Positions 1 to 9,170 are shown, numbered from the stretch's first letter. The stretch: 37,821 nucleotides of DNA from an uncultured Cryomorphaceae bacterium (GCA_913043005.1 CAJWKU010000017.1:1-37821), one strand, 5' to 3'. Translations and numbers: made by a program. Notes: generated by a model from the sequence alone, not told the origin.

Positions 1-53
1 CCAGGGGTACACGAGTTTGAGTCGTGCGCGTCTACCAGTTCCGCCACCTGGGC
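1..53 (-). tRNA. tRNA-Leu (CAA), 5' half, cut by the window edge
   Basis: Read on the minus strand, the 5' end is at position 53 and starts with the acceptor-strand sequence GCCCAGG. A D-arm follows with the usual GGCGGAA...GGTAGACGC pattern of leucine tRNAs. The anticodon arm is CACGA-CUCAAAC-UCGUG, which places CAA at positions 34-36, so the tRNA reads UUG. The variable arm, T-arm and 3' acceptor strand lie outside the window. Confidence in the leucine identity is high because the acceptor start, D-arm and anticodon all agree. Confidence 0.9.
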
Positions 54-64
54 TAATTAGAAGG

Positions 65-72
65 CAAACATA
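65..72 (-). promoter_or_regulatory. Candidate -7 promoter box for tRNA-Leu
   Basis: The minus strand reads TATGTTTG, an exact match to the Bacteroidota -7 consensus TAnnTTTG. It lies 11 nt upstream of the tRNA 5' end. No -33 TTTG at ideal spacing is visible; the nearest candidate is about 26 bp further upstream. It is divergent from the prs box at 86-93. Confidence 0.4.
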
Positions 73-85
73 CTATAAAAATGTT

Positions 86-93
86 TACATTTG
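86..93 (+). promoter_or_regulatory. Candidate -7 promoter box for prs
   Basis: TACATTTG matches the Bacteroidota -7 consensus TAnnTTTG and is followed by GCACCCC, a common downstream context. The prs ATG is 21 nt downstream, which implies a short leader. No convincing -33 TTTG box is present, so this is a candidate only. Confidence 0.4.
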
Positions 94-114
94 CACCCCA
101 AATAATTCAGAATC

Positions 115-1047
115 ATGCAACCCGTAGCAAAAATTTTCGCAGGAAGAGCTACCAAAGCTTTAGCAGAGCAGATCTCGTCCTCCTATGGAATATCACTAGG
201 GGAAGTTAATGTCTTACAATTTTCTGATGGGGAATTTTTACCTTCTTTCATTAAGTCCGTGCGTGGAAGTCGAGTGTTTTTAATCCAAAGCACTATGCCT
301 AGTTCAGATAATTTATTCGAACTTCTTCAAATGATTGATGCAGCAAAAAGAGCATCTGCTAGGCACATAACAGCAGTGATTCCTTATTTTGGATACGCCC
401 GACAAGATAGAAAAGATAAGCCTCGGGTTCCAATAACCTCAAAACTTGTTACAAATCTACTTGAAGCTGCAGGCGCGACAAGAATAATGACGATGGATCT
501 TCATGCTGACCAAATTCAAGGCTTTTTTGAAATCCCAGTGGATCATTTGTATTCGAGCTCTTTATTTATTCCAGATATTGAAAAATTAAAATTATCGGAT
601 CTAACTATTGCATCTCCAGATATGGGAGGCTCTAAAAGAGCAACGGCTTATGCTAAGCAACTCAGTACAGAAGTTGTGATCTGTTACAAGCAGAGAAAAC
701 AAGCCAATCAAATTGATAAAATGACGGTTATTGGTGATGTTTCTAATCGTCATGTCATTCTTGTAGATGATATGGTTGACACCGGCGGGACTCTTGTCAA
801 AGCAGCCGAAATGCTCATTGATCAAGGTGCCAAAAGTGTAAGAGCCTATTGCACTCACGGTGTTTTATCAGGACAAGCCATAGAAAAAATTGAAAATTCA
901 AAACTGGAAGAACTTGTAATAACAAATACCATCCCACAACTTAAGCAGAGTTCAAAAATTCGTGTGCTTGATGTTGCAGGTCTTTTTGCATCGGTCATGC
1001 AAAAAGTGAATTCAAATGAGTCCATAAGTGGACACTTCGTAATGTAA
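115..1047 (+). CDS. prs: Ribose-phosphate pyrophosphokinase (PRPP synthetase)
   Basis: This cytosolic enzyme transfers pyrophosphate from ATP to ribose-5-phosphate, giving PRPP for purine, pyrimidine, histidine, tryptophan and NAD synthesis. The 310 residues match the normal class I length. Visible family motifs are SDGE near residue 37, the ATP-loop segment YFGYARQDRK at 91-100, DLHADQIQGFF at 128-138, SPDMGGSKRA at 167-176 and the PRPP-binding loop VDDMVDTGGT at 217-226. It starts with ATG soon after a candidate TAnnTTTG box and is followed after 21 bp by rplY, so prs, rplY and pth probably share a transcript. Nothing unusual is seen in the sequence. Confidence 0.97.
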   Translation: MQPVAKIFAGRATKALAEQISSSYGISLGEVNVLQFSDGEFLPSFIKSVRGSRVFLIQSTMPSSDNLFELLQMIDAAKRASARHITAVIPYFGYARQDRKDKPRVPITSKLVTNLLEAAGATRIMTMDLHADQIQGFFEIPVDHLYSSSLFIPDIEKLKLSDLTIASPDMGGSKRATAYAKQLSTEVVICYKQRKQANQIDKMTVIGDVSNRHVILVDDMVDTGGTLVKAAEMLIDQGAKSVRAYCTHGVLSGQAIEKIENSKLEELVITNTIPQLKQSSKIRVLDVAGLFASVMQKVNSNESISGHFVM

Positions 1048-1068
1048 CCCCTGAAATCTAATATCTCA

Positions 1069-1716
1069 ATGCAATCTATCTCAATTAAAGGAAAAGTTCG
1101 AACTGAACTTGGTACTACAGCTGCAAAATCTTTACGGGCCTCTGGAGAAGTCCCATGCGTTATCTATGGCGGGAAAGAAACTATTCATTTTAGTGCTCCC
1201 GTTTTAGCTTTTAGAGAACTAGTCTATACTTCTGAGGCGCGTGTTGCTGAAATCGAATTAGACTCAAAATCATATGTCGCAGTAATCCAAGACATGCAAT
1301 TTGATGTTCTAACTGATGTGTTAACCCATATGGACTTCATTGAAGTAATCTCAGGGAAGCCCGTTACAATAAATGTTCCGGTTTCTTGCACAGGCAATGC
1401 TCGAGGAATTCGTAACGGTGGAACTTTAAAATCTATACTTCGAACCTTAAAAATTAAAGGGAATATTGGTAATCTTCCTTCTTTAATTGAGATTGATATT
1501 ACAGAGCTTAAGATTGGTGAAGCTATTCGGGTAATCGACATTAAGAAAGGCAAACCATACGAAATTTTGAATGCAGACGCTGCAGTTGTTGTAACAATCA
1601 AAATGTCACGTAAAGCTGTACTTGATGAAGATGAAGAAACTGCTGAAGGTGCTGAAGGTGCTGAAGGTGCTGAAGGTGCTGAAGGTGCTGAAGGTGCGCC
1701 TGAGGCTGCTGAATGA
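1069..1716 (+). CDS. rplY: 50S ribosomal protein L25, Ctc/TL5 form
   Basis: This protein binds 5S rRNA in the large ribosomal subunit. It is the long Ctc/TL5-type L25: an N-terminal L25 beta-barrel (about residues 1-90, beginning SISIKGKVRTELG and containing CVIYGGK) and a C-terminal TL5-like beta domain (about 95-185). At 215 residues it has the expected two-domain length plus an acidic low-complexity tail of about 28 residues. The tail holds six AEG units encoded by six identical 9-bp repeats. The stop codon overlaps the start of pth (ATGA), which suggests translational coupling. The rplY-pth pairing is common in bacteria. The tail is likely disordered and may vary between strains. Confidence 0.95.
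   Translation: MQSISIKGKVRTELGTTAAKSLRASGEVPCVIYGGKETIHFSAPVLAFRELVYTSEARVAEIELDSKSYVAVIQDMQFDVLTDVLTHMDFIEVISGKPVTINVPVSCTGNARGIRNGGTLKSILRTLKIKGNIGNLPSLIEIDITELKIGEAIRVIDIKKGKPYEILNADAAVVVTIKMSRKAVLDEDEETAEGAEGAEGAEGAEGAEGAPEAAE
1642..1695 (+). repeat. Perfect 9-bp tandem repeat, six copies, in the rplY 3' end
   Basis: Six consecutive identical copies of GCTGAAGGT encode six Ala-Glu-Gly units. No synonymous difference separates the copies, so the array is either recent or kept uniform by slippage. The unit is three codons, so changes in copy number would stay in frame. Confidence 0.95.
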
Positions 1717-2276
1717 AAAAATATCTAATAATTGGATTAGGGAATCCTGGGGCGGAATACACCCAAACCAGGCATAATATTGGTTTTAATGTTTTAGATT
1801 CTTGGGCAATGAAATCTGACTCATCGTTTGAATCAGTGCGTCATGGTGATATATTTAGATTTAAAATAAAAGGACGAGCAGTAATCTTATTGAAACCAAA
1901 TACCTTCATGAACTTAAGTGGCAAAGCAGTTCGTTATTGGGTTCATCAGGAAAATATTCCATTTAAAAATGTTGTTATCGTTTTAGATGATCTCGCTCTA
2001 CCTCTAGGTGAAATACGACTCAAGCTGAAGGGATCAGATGGAGGTCACAACGGATTGAAAAGTATTCAAGAGGCTCTTGGGCGTCAGGACTATGCCCGGC
2101 TACGTTTTGGAATTGGTAATGATTTCTCTAAGGGCCAGCAGACGGATTTTGTTCTTGGGAAGTGGGGAAAAGATGAATTGAATAATGTCACTTTGGGAAT
2201 TAAAAACTCCTTGAAGCTACTTGAAACTTTTGTCTTGTCAGGAGCCCAGATTGCCATGAACCAGTATAACCAATAA
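1713..2276 (+). CDS. pth: Peptidyl-tRNA hydrolase
   Basis: Pth cleaves the ester bond of peptidyl-tRNAs released by stalled ribosomes, recycling tRNA in the cytosol. The 187 residues match the family length. The motif GLGNPG is at 8-13, with conserved Asn11 and catalytic His21 in RHNIGF. NTFMNLSG is at 63-70, Asp93 lies in DDLALP, and GGHNG at 110-114 contributes Asn113. All expected active-site residues are present. The ATG overlaps the rplY TGA by four bases. The 73 bp after the stop contains a T-rich stretch but no clear hairpin terminator. Confidence 0.97.
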   Translation: MKKYLIIGLGNPGAEYTQTRHNIGFNVLDSWAMKSDSSFESVRHGDIFRFKIKGRAVILLKPNTFMNLSGKAVRYWVHQENIPFKNVVIVLDDLALPLGEIRLKLKGSDGGHNGLKSIQEALGRQDYARLRFGIGNDFSKGQQTDFVLGKWGKDELNNVTLGIKNSLKLLETFVLSGAQIAMNQYNQ

Positions 2277-2349
2277 TCTCTATTCTTAAAAAAGGGTTAT
2301 TTCTAAATTTTTTCGGGCATTTTTAAACCAACATAGAAATTAATTTCGC

Positions 2350-4737
2350 GTGGTGAAACAAATTTATAAGGCGATATATCTTTTTGCCCACCTCCCATTT
2401 TTACTTTTTGCCCAAAACTCTATTATAGAAGGGACCATCATTTTCAATAAAAATGATAGTCTAATTTCAAAGTGTATGATTACCATACAAGGAGATGGTT
2501 GGGAGAAAGTTCAATACAGTGATTCAAAAAATAATTTTCGATTTGACAATTTACCAAGAGGGTTGTGTAACCTCACTATTTATAAAGATCGTGATCAGTC
2601 CAAAATGGTTATTCACGAATTATACCTTTCCCCTGTTAAACCATTGCAGCTGACAATCCCTTTAGCTACTTCATTTTTTTTAGACGAAGCTATTGTAACT
2701 ACGGAAGCCTTTAAAACTACAGCAGAGACTCCTCTCTCCCTCAAGAGTATAAATTGGGCTGAAATGCAAAGAATGCCTGGAGCAACATTGGATTTATCAA
2801 AAGCCATTCAAAGTTTCCCAGGAGTTTTACCAAAGTCAAGTTTTGGGTATAACATCTCCATTAGAGGTGGGAGTTCAAATGAAAACATATACCGGATGGA
2901 TGGCATAGATATACCTACAATCAATCATTTTAGTATTCAAGGAGCGTCAGGAGGTGCTGTTAGTCTTATAAACATGGACTTCATCAAAAATGTTGAATTG
3001 TATTCAGGAGCCTTCCCTTCATCTATGAGTAACGTTCTATCTGGCGCTTTAAATATTGAGCTCAGAAATCCTCGAAGCGATCGTTTTGGCTCTCGAGTCA
3101 CTTTGGGGGCTACCGATTATGGTGCTAGTTTCGAAATGCCACTTGGAAAAAACACTAACCTTATGTTTTCTGGTCGGAATAGTTTTTCTCAGCACTATTT
3201 TAAATTATTTAGCATTCCAGTTCTTCCAACATATCAGGATGCTCAATTGCGTTTTCATCACCAACTTTCTAAAAATTCCGACCTTACTATTATTGGCCTA
3301 GGAGGTTGGGATAAATATGATCTATATATCAAGCCTATTGAAAACAGCAGTCCCAGTTTATTATATAACATAGGATACATTCCCGAAGGGAATCAAAGCA
3401 CGAGGGTTCTTGGAGCCCGCTTTAGAAAATATGTTCAAGATGGGCTAAAAACTTTGACTTTAAGCACTGACCTAGTTACAAACGACGCAGATAAGTTTAT
3501 TGGCAATATTGCAAATGAAGCGAATCGTCAATTAAAGTATCGATCCTCTGAACAAAAAATACGTTTGAGATATGAAAGACGCTGGGACTTTGATAAAAAC
3601 AGGAATCTATCTGTTGGGCTTAGTGCCGACGCAATTCAATGGGAATTTGACTCTTGGTCATTAAAAGGTCAAATGAGCGGTGTTGATACAGCTTTATTAA
3701 ATAGTGATGAATTCATGCTTCAAGCTGGAGCATTTATAACATATAATCAGCAGATATTGAATAATCGAGGGCACCTTAGCCTCGGCCTGAGAATGGATAT
3801 GTCAGATTTTAATTTAAATATGATAAACCCCTTAAATCAAATTGCTCCTCGCGCTTCGTTTAAATATCAACTAAGCCCTAAGTGGTCCTCCAACAGTCAT
3901 TTTGGAAGATATGCTAAACTCCCTCCTGCAATTATTATGGCTGCAAACAATTCTCAAAATCAAAGTGATAATACTCACTTCACATTGGCAGATCATTTTG
4001 GAACTGGCATTGAATATCAAAGTGGAAAAACCTATCGCGTCTCAATGGAGATCTATTTGAAAAACTATAGTCGTGCGCCATTTTTACAAAACGACCAGAT
4101 AGCATTTGCCAACGCTATTGGAACATACGTTGCCGTAGGTGATCAACCTTCAATTTCTAGTGCAATTGGCCGCGCTTATGGTTTTGAGATCTTTTTACAA
4201 CAAAAATTAAAAAGAGATTACTGGTGGATGGCTGCTTATAATTTTGGCAGAAGTGAATATCAAACCCAAAATGAAACATGGGCTGCTTCAGTTTGGGATA
4301 GTCGGCATACTATAAGTATCACTAATGGTTATGTTTGGGGAAAAGGATGGCAAATAGGGGCAAAGTGGCGTTACTCGTCTGGAACTCCATATACACCTTT
4401 TAATCAGTCCTATTCATCTCTTAAAGACAACTGGGATATACTGCAACGAGGAATTTTTGACTATCGCCTAGTTAACTCTCAACGCTTAAATCCCTTCACT
4501 CAACTTGATCTAAGATTAGACAAGACCTACGCTAATAAAAATTGGAGTTTTTCATGGTTTTTAGACCTATCTAATATTGCAAGCGGAAATATTCCGTTAA
4601 TGCCTTACCTAACTGTAGAAAGAGCTAATGGTGAACCCATAGAAGACCCGAATGACCCCAGTCGATACCAAACTGAATTGCTTGAAAGCGACACAGGACG
4701 TGTATTGCCAACGATTGGTTTGATTTTCGATTTTTAG
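2350..4737 (+). CDS. TonB-dependent outer-membrane receptor with carboxypeptidase-regulatory-like domain
   Basis: This is an outer-membrane beta-barrel importer energised by TonB-ExbBD. A hydrophobic N-terminus ending in FAQ (about residues 1-22) is a signal peptide. A CarboxypepD_reg-like beta domain follows (about 24-105). The plug covers about 112-240 and includes IRGGSSNENIYRMDGIDIP and the SGALNIELR end of the plug. The rest to residue 795 is barrel, with alternating aromatic strands and a C-terminal phenylalanine. The start is GTG; a second GTG follows immediately and either could be used. No SusD partner is adjacent. It lies just before the GH20/GH2 pair on the same strand, about 70-90 bp upstream, so a glycan-related substrate is possible but not shown by the sequence. 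Confidence 0.9.
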   Translation: MVKQIYKAIYLFAHLPFLLFAQNSIIEGTIIFNKNDSLISKCMITIQGDGWEKVQYSDSKNNFRFDNLPRGLCNLTIYKDRDQSKMVIHELYLSPVKPLQLTIPLATSFFLDEAIVTTEAFKTTAETPLSLKSINWAEMQRMPGATLDLSKAIQSFPGVLPKSSFGYNISIRGGSSNENIYRMDGIDIPTINHFSIQGASGGAVSLINMDFIKNVELYSGAFPSSMSNVLSGALNIELRNPRSDRFGSRVTLGATDYGASFEMPLGKNTNLMFSGRNSFSQHYFKLFSIPVLPTYQDAQLRFHHQLSKNSDLTIIGLGGWDKYDLYIKPIENSSPSLLYNIGYIPEGNQSTRVLGARFRKYVQDGLKTLTLSTDLVTNDADKFIGNIANEANRQLKYRSSEQKIRLRYERRWDFDKNRNLSVGLSADAIQWEFDSWSLKGQMSGVDTALLNSDEFMLQAGAFITYNQQILNNRGHLSLGLRMDMSDFNLNMINPLNQIAPRASFKYQLSPKWSSNSHFGRYAKLPPAIIMAANNSQNQSDNTHFTLADHFGTGIEYQSGKTYRVSMEIYLKNYSRAPFLQNDQIAFANAIGTYVAVGDQPSISSAIGRAYGFEIFLQQKLKRDYWWMAAYNFGRSEYQTQNETWAASVWDSRHTISITNGYVWGKGWQIGAKWRYSSGTPYTPFNQSYSSLKDNWDILQRGIFDYRLVNSQRLNPFTQLDLRLDKTYANKNWSFSWFLDLSNIASGNIPLMPYLTVERANGEPIEDPNDPSRYQTELLESDTGRVLPTIGLIFDF

Positions 4738-4830
4738 GCAAAAAGTTTTGGCATTCATGATTCCAAAGTGAATCTAATAGAGTAAGCTTTTTTAGAGCTA
4801 AATTGTTCTTTGATAAGAACCCTCAAATTC

Positions 4831-7080
4831 ATGCAATTCAGTTTATTCTCCGCTACTCTTGCTTCACTTTTTTTATCAATTTTTTCACTTTCAGCTCAAG
4901 TCGAAAAAACAAAAAAGATAAACTTTGATATTATCCCCAAGCCTACTAAAATAATTCATCAAGGGGAAGTTTTGCAGTGGGAAAGTGATCAATTAAATAT
5001 AATTTACGATCAAGAATTGTATGATCAAGCGGACCATATAATAACATTCTTTAATGAAAGGGGAATTACTATTACATCTAGATCAAAGCAAACCCTATAT
5101 CTGTCTCTGAAAAAAAACGAGGGGAATAAAGAATCATATGTGCTTTACATAAAAAAAGATTCAATTGTGATCAAAGCCAATTACCCTACAGGGATTTCTC
5201 ATGGAATAGCCACTTTGCAACAATTGGTCCTTTTAAATAAAAACCAAGATAAAATAAAACTGCCTATTGCTTCAATAATTGATGAACCACAATTCCCACA
5301 CCGCGGACTTTTATTGGATTGCGCACGACATTTTTTTGATAAAAAAACTATCCTAAAGTATATAGATCTACTTGCATTTTATAAAATGAATACTCTTCAT
5401 TGGCATTTAACAGAGGATCAGGGATGGAGAATTGCAATTAATAAGTATCCAAAATTAAATTCTATTGCCGCGAGCAGAATAGAACAAACAGGTGAAGTTT
5501 ACAAAGGAATTTACACCCAAAAAGACATTCAAGAAATTGTCAGATATGCCCAAACTAAAAATATAACGATTATACCTGAAATTGAACTTCCAGGTCATTG
5601 TCAAGCGGCAATAGCTGCTTACCCTGAGCTTTCTTGCACAGGCGAAAAGGTTTCCGTAGCTAATGATTGGGGAGTTTTTAAAGAAATATATTGTGCCGGA
5701 AACGAGCAGGTCTTCAAATTCTTAGAAGATGTTCTGTCAGAGGTTATTCATCTGTTTCCGTCTAAATATATTCATATAGGTGGGGATGAAGCGCCGAAAA
5801 TAAGATGGGAAAATTGTGAAAAATGTCAAAAGAGAATTCTTGACAATGATTTACATGGCGAGCATGAATTACAAAGTTATTTTATTCGTAGAGTACAAAA
5901 GTTTCTAAACGCACATAATCGGGAGATAATTGGTTGGGATGAAATTTTAGAAGGTGGTGTTTCTGAACAAACTATTATTCAATCTTGGCGAGGAGTTAAA
6001 CATGCAATGAAAGCCTTAGAATCAGGCAACTCTGTAATTATGTCTCCAACTTCTCATGCATACTTAGATTATGATTTGAAATCCATCGATTTAAAAAAGA
6101 TATACCTATTTGATCCCATTCCATCTGGATCTAAACCGGAATATCATAAGCAAATACTTGGCGGAGAATGTAATATTTGGACAGAGCATGTCCCCGATGA
6201 AAAAACTCTCGATTCAAAAGTTTTTCCTAGGATAATGGGTATGGCAGAAGCCTTATGGAGCAAAGGAGATAAAAACTATGAAAAATTTAATTCAAGAATA
6301 CAATCTCACTACAATATTCTTGATGAATTTGAAATTAATTATGGAGAAGAACATATTCCTATTCTTTATAAAACCCTATTTGATAACGACTCACTATACC
6401 TTCAACTAATTCCGGGTGGAGGAAATATTGAAATAGCGTATCAGCAAGATATATCAAATGCCAATATGATAATCTATGACTCCCCTATTTTAATCGATAA
6501 TAACTGTATAATCACTGCTCAGGCATATAAAAATAAACGCCTCTATGGAGATCCAATTGAAATCCCTCTAGCAAAACATAAGGGACTTGGCAAGGATGTA
6601 GATTACATGACTCAATTCAATGAGTTTTATCCAGCAAATAAGAACATGGCTCTTGTAGATGGGGAATTAGGTACACTAGACTTTAGAGATGGGAATTGGC
6701 AGGGCTTCTTCGGAAAAGATGTTGAAATCATTATGGACCTCGGAACAACAACAAGCGATATAAGTCAAATAATAACAAACTATTATCAATACAGTAATTC
6801 CTGGATTTTTTTACCGAAATCTATTCGTGTCGAAACGTCTTTAGATAAAACATTATGGATTAAAGATAATTTTGCAGAAGTTAATCCAATTCAAAATCCT
6901 AAAAGCAGAAAAAAAGAAATTGCTGAAATCAGGATAAAGGCTAAGAATAAATTCGAGGCTAGATATTTAAAGATAATTATAAAAAATTATGGAAAAGTCC
7001 CAGAGTGGCACGAAGCAGCAGGCTCAGACACATGGATATTTATGGATGAAATTCAAGTAAATCATATTTTAGAAAAATGA
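4831..7080 (+). CDS. Secreted beta-N-acetylhexosaminidase, GH20
   Basis: The enzyme removes terminal beta-linked GlcNAc/GalNAc from glycans by substrate-assisted catalysis. From the ATG used here (749 residues) there is a signal peptide (MQFSLF...LSAQ, about 1-23). A GH20b N-terminal domain follows, then the catalytic barrel with RGLLLDCARHFF, HWHLTEDQGWR and the catalytic Asp-Glu pair D319-E320 in HIGGDEAP. IGWDEI and the WTEHVP region come later. The C-terminal part after about residue 500 resembles a chitobiase-type beta domain followed by a discoidin (F5/8)-like module (FRDGNWQGFFGKDVEIIMDLG, about 610-745). An in-frame TTG seven codons upstream was rejected because it puts charged residues before the signal peptide. 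The gene overlaps the following GH2 mannosidase by four bases, suggesting joint action on GlcNAc/mannose glycans. Confidence 0.93.
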   Translation: MQFSLFSATLASLFLSIFSLSAQVEKTKKINFDIIPKPTKIIHQGEVLQWESDQLNIIYDQELYDQADHIITFFNERGITITSRSKQTLYLSLKKNEGNKESYVLYIKKDSIVIKANYPTGISHGIATLQQLVLLNKNQDKIKLPIASIIDEPQFPHRGLLLDCARHFFDKKTILKYIDLLAFYKMNTLHWHLTEDQGWRIAINKYPKLNSIAASRIEQTGEVYKGIYTQKDIQEIVRYAQTKNITIIPEIELPGHCQAAIAAYPELSCTGEKVSVANDWGVFKEIYCAGNEQVFKFLEDVLSEVIHLFPSKYIHIGGDEAPKIRWENCEKCQKRILDNDLHGEHELQSYFIRRVQKFLNAHNREIIGWDEILEGGVSEQTIIQSWRGVKHAMKALESGNSVIMSPTSHAYLDYDLKSIDLKKIYLFDPIPSGSKPEYHKQILGGECNIWTEHVPDEKTLDSKVFPRIMGMAEALWSKGDKNYEKFNSRIQSHYNILDEFEINYGEEHIPILYKTLFDNDSLYLQLIPGGGNIEIAYQQDISNANMIIYDSPILIDNNCIITAQAYKNKRLYGDPIEIPLAKHKGLGKDVDYMTQFNEFYPANKNMALVDGELGTLDFRDGNWQGFFGKDVEIIMDLGTTTSDISQIITNYYQYSNSWIFLPKSIRVETSLDKTLWIKDNFAEVNPIQNPKSRKKEIAEIRIKAKNKFEARYLKIIIKNYGKVPEWHEAAGSDTWIFMDEIQVNHILEK

Positions 7081-9068
7081 AATACCCGTTAACAATTATT
7101 GGGATTTTGATACTATTCACTAACTGCAATCGTAATACAAACTTGCAATATGAGGCAGTCGCTATAGATTCAAACTGGACCTTTTCTGCTTTAGGAAAAG
7201 ATGATTTTAATCCCGCTATTGTGCCAGGATCTGTTCACATGGACCTCTATAGAAATAAGATTATTGAAGATCCTTTTTATGAACTAAATGAGTTGTCATT
7301 GCAATGGGTAGAAGAGACCAATTGGGAGTACAAGACAACATTCGATGCAGATAATTATTTTCTTCTAAATGAGAATATAAAATTGAATTTTAATGGACTT
7401 GACACCTATGCTAAGATTTATTTGAATGATTCTCTAATCCTGTCTACCAATAATATGTTTCGCTCTTGGGAAGTGAATGTGAAAAATATTATCACGATTG
7501 ACAGTAACGAATTAAGAATTGTATTCGAATCCCCTATCCTTCATAATAAAAACATCGTTAATGACTATCCATATAAGTTACCGTCGGGGAATGAACCGAA
7601 ACATATAAAAACTAAAACTAGCAATTTTACACGAAAAGCGGCTTATCAATTTGGTTGGGACTGGGGTCCAAGGTTTGTAACGATGGGTATATGGAAACCC
7701 GTTGAATTAATAGGATGGAACTCTGCACGGATTATAGATGTTTTTACACAAACGAATTCAATTAAGAATAATATTGCCGATTTAGAGACTGATATAACAA
7801 TAGAAGTATCAACAGCAGGTAATTATGTCGTAAAAATTGATTCAATAGAAACCCAAAAATATTTTGAAAGTGGTCTACATCATTTTAAATATCCATACCA
7901 AATAATTAATCCTCAATTATGGTGGGCAAATAATATGGGAAAACCATACATGTATGAACAAAATATTTCTTTACATAAGGGAAATGAAAAAGTTCATAAA
8001 AGGAAAAACTGTTTTGGTATAAGAACGGTCGAGTTAGTAAATAAACCGGACTCCATTGGGACTTCTTTTTATTTCAAATTAAATGGATCCCCCATTTTTA
8101 TAAAAGGCGCTAACTATATACCGCAAGACGTATTCCTATCAAGGGTTACTCCGAAGCAATATGAGCAATTAATTATAGCTGCAAAAGAAGCAAATTTTAA
8201 TATGTTAAGAGTTTGGGGTGGTGGAATATACGAGAAGAATATTTTTTATGACCTGTGCGACAAGTATGGCATTTTAGTATGGCAAGATTTTATGTTTTCA
8301 GGAAGCCTCTACCCCAATATTCAGGGATTCAAAGAAAATATTAAAGAAGAAATAAAAGAGAATATTAAGAGACTCAGGCAACACCCCTGCATTGCAATTT
8401 GGTGTGGAAATAATGAAATTGAAGTTGCATGGAGAAATTGGGGTTGGCAAAAAGAGTACGGGTATAACACTTCAGACTCTATCTATTTATGGGAATCTTA
8501 TCATGAAATTTTTAGAACCCTTATCCCCAACCAATTGTCTCAACTTGACCCATTGAGGAATTACACACCAACTTCTCCTTTAAGCAACTGGGGAAGGAAA
8601 GAAAATTTTGATCATTCTTCAATGCATTATTGGGGAGTTTGGCATGGTAAAGAACCATTTGAAAATTTCAAAAATAATATTGGACGTTTTATGGTGGAAT
8701 ATGGATTCCAATCGTTTCCAAAACTATCCAACCTGAGCAAGGTTATGCATGATTCAAGTTTATACCTTAATTCTAAAGCCATGGAGCATAGGCAAAAAAG
8801 TTATATCGGAAATGATCTAATTAAAACACACATAAACCAGTATTTTTCACCTCCAAAAAATTTTAACGAATTTGTCAAATTAAGTCAAAAAACCCAAGCA
8901 ATTGGGTTAGAAATTGCTATAAATTCACACATGAATAAGTCCCCACACTGCATGGGTACATTGTTTTGGCAATTCAATGACTGCTGGCCAGGGCCCAGTT
9001 GGAGTATTATCGATTATTACGGGAACAAAAAAGATGCATACTTCTCTGTAAAAAAAGCCTTCAAATAA
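7077..9068 (+). CDS. GH2 beta-mannosidase, lipoprotein, lacking the usual C-terminal domains
   Basis: Predicted to remove beta-linked mannose, for example the Man-beta-1,4-GlcNAc of N-glycan cores. The N-terminus ends in LFTNC with Cys17, a lipoprotein signal. A sugar-binding jelly-roll (about 25-210, WVEETNWEYKTTF, ending YQFGWDWGPRFVTMGIW) is followed by an Ig-like domain and the TIM barrel. The barrel carries the acid/base E447 in WCGNNE and the nucleophile E541 in MVEYGFQSFP. The motif GTLFWQFNDCWPGPSW is typical of GH2 mannosidases. At 663 residues it stops just after the barrel; family members usually run to about 820-860 with C-terminal beta-sandwich domains. The ATG overlaps the GH20 stop (ATGA). 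Both catalytic residues remain, so it may still be active. Confidence 0.9.
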   Translation: MKYPLTIIGILILFTNCNRNTNLQYEAVAIDSNWTFSALGKDDFNPAIVPGSVHMDLYRNKIIEDPFYELNELSLQWVEETNWEYKTTFDADNYFLLNENIKLNFNGLDTYAKIYLNDSLILSTNNMFRSWEVNVKNIITIDSNELRIVFESPILHNKNIVNDYPYKLPSGNEPKHIKTKTSNFTRKAAYQFGWDWGPRFVTMGIWKPVELIGWNSARIIDVFTQTNSIKNNIADLETDITIEVSTAGNYVVKIDSIETQKYFESGLHHFKYPYQIINPQLWWANNMGKPYMYEQNISLHKGNEKVHKRKNCFGIRTVELVNKPDSIGTSFYFKLNGSPIFIKGANYIPQDVFLSRVTPKQYEQLIIAAKEANFNMLRVWGGGIYEKNIFYDLCDKYGILVWQDFMFSGSLYPNIQGFKENIKEEIKENIKRLRQHPCIAIWCGNNEIEVAWRNWGWQKEYGYNTSDSIYLWESYHEIFRTLIPNQLSQLDPLRNYTPTSPLSNWGRKENFDHSSMHYWGVWHGKEPFENFKNNIGRFMVEYGFQSFPKLSNLSKVMHDSSLYLNSKAMEHRQKSYIGNDLIKTHINQYFSPPKNFNEFVKLSQKTQAIGLEIAINSHMNKSPHCMGTLFWQFNDCWPGPSWSIIDYYGNKKDAYFSVKKAFK

Positions 9069-9127
9069 GGAATAGTAACCGAAACCAAGAAGCTCCTGTT
9101 TCGCTTAAAAATTATCAAATTCATAAG

Positions 9128-9170
9128 TTTTATTCTCATCAAAGAGAGCTAACGAACAATGAGAATAAAA
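9128..9170. repeat. Perfect 12-bp inverted repeat, 19-nt spacer, downstream of the mannosidase
   Basis: TTTTATTCTCAT at 9128-9139 is matched exactly by its reverse complement at 9159-9170. A T-rich run (TATATTGTTTTTTG) follows on the plus strand. It could be a weak AT-rich terminator hairpin for the glycosidase operon or an operator upstream of the SPFH gene. The 178-bp gap holds only this repeat and a small CTGCA-CGA-TGCAG stem at 9216-9228; no gene is convincing. Confidence 0.6.

Noticed and set aside
601-1601. Minus-strand open frames opposite prs (601-858) and rplY (1224-1601)
   Set aside because: They lie wholly inside strong genes on the plus strand, have no recognisable motifs and look like mirror frames.
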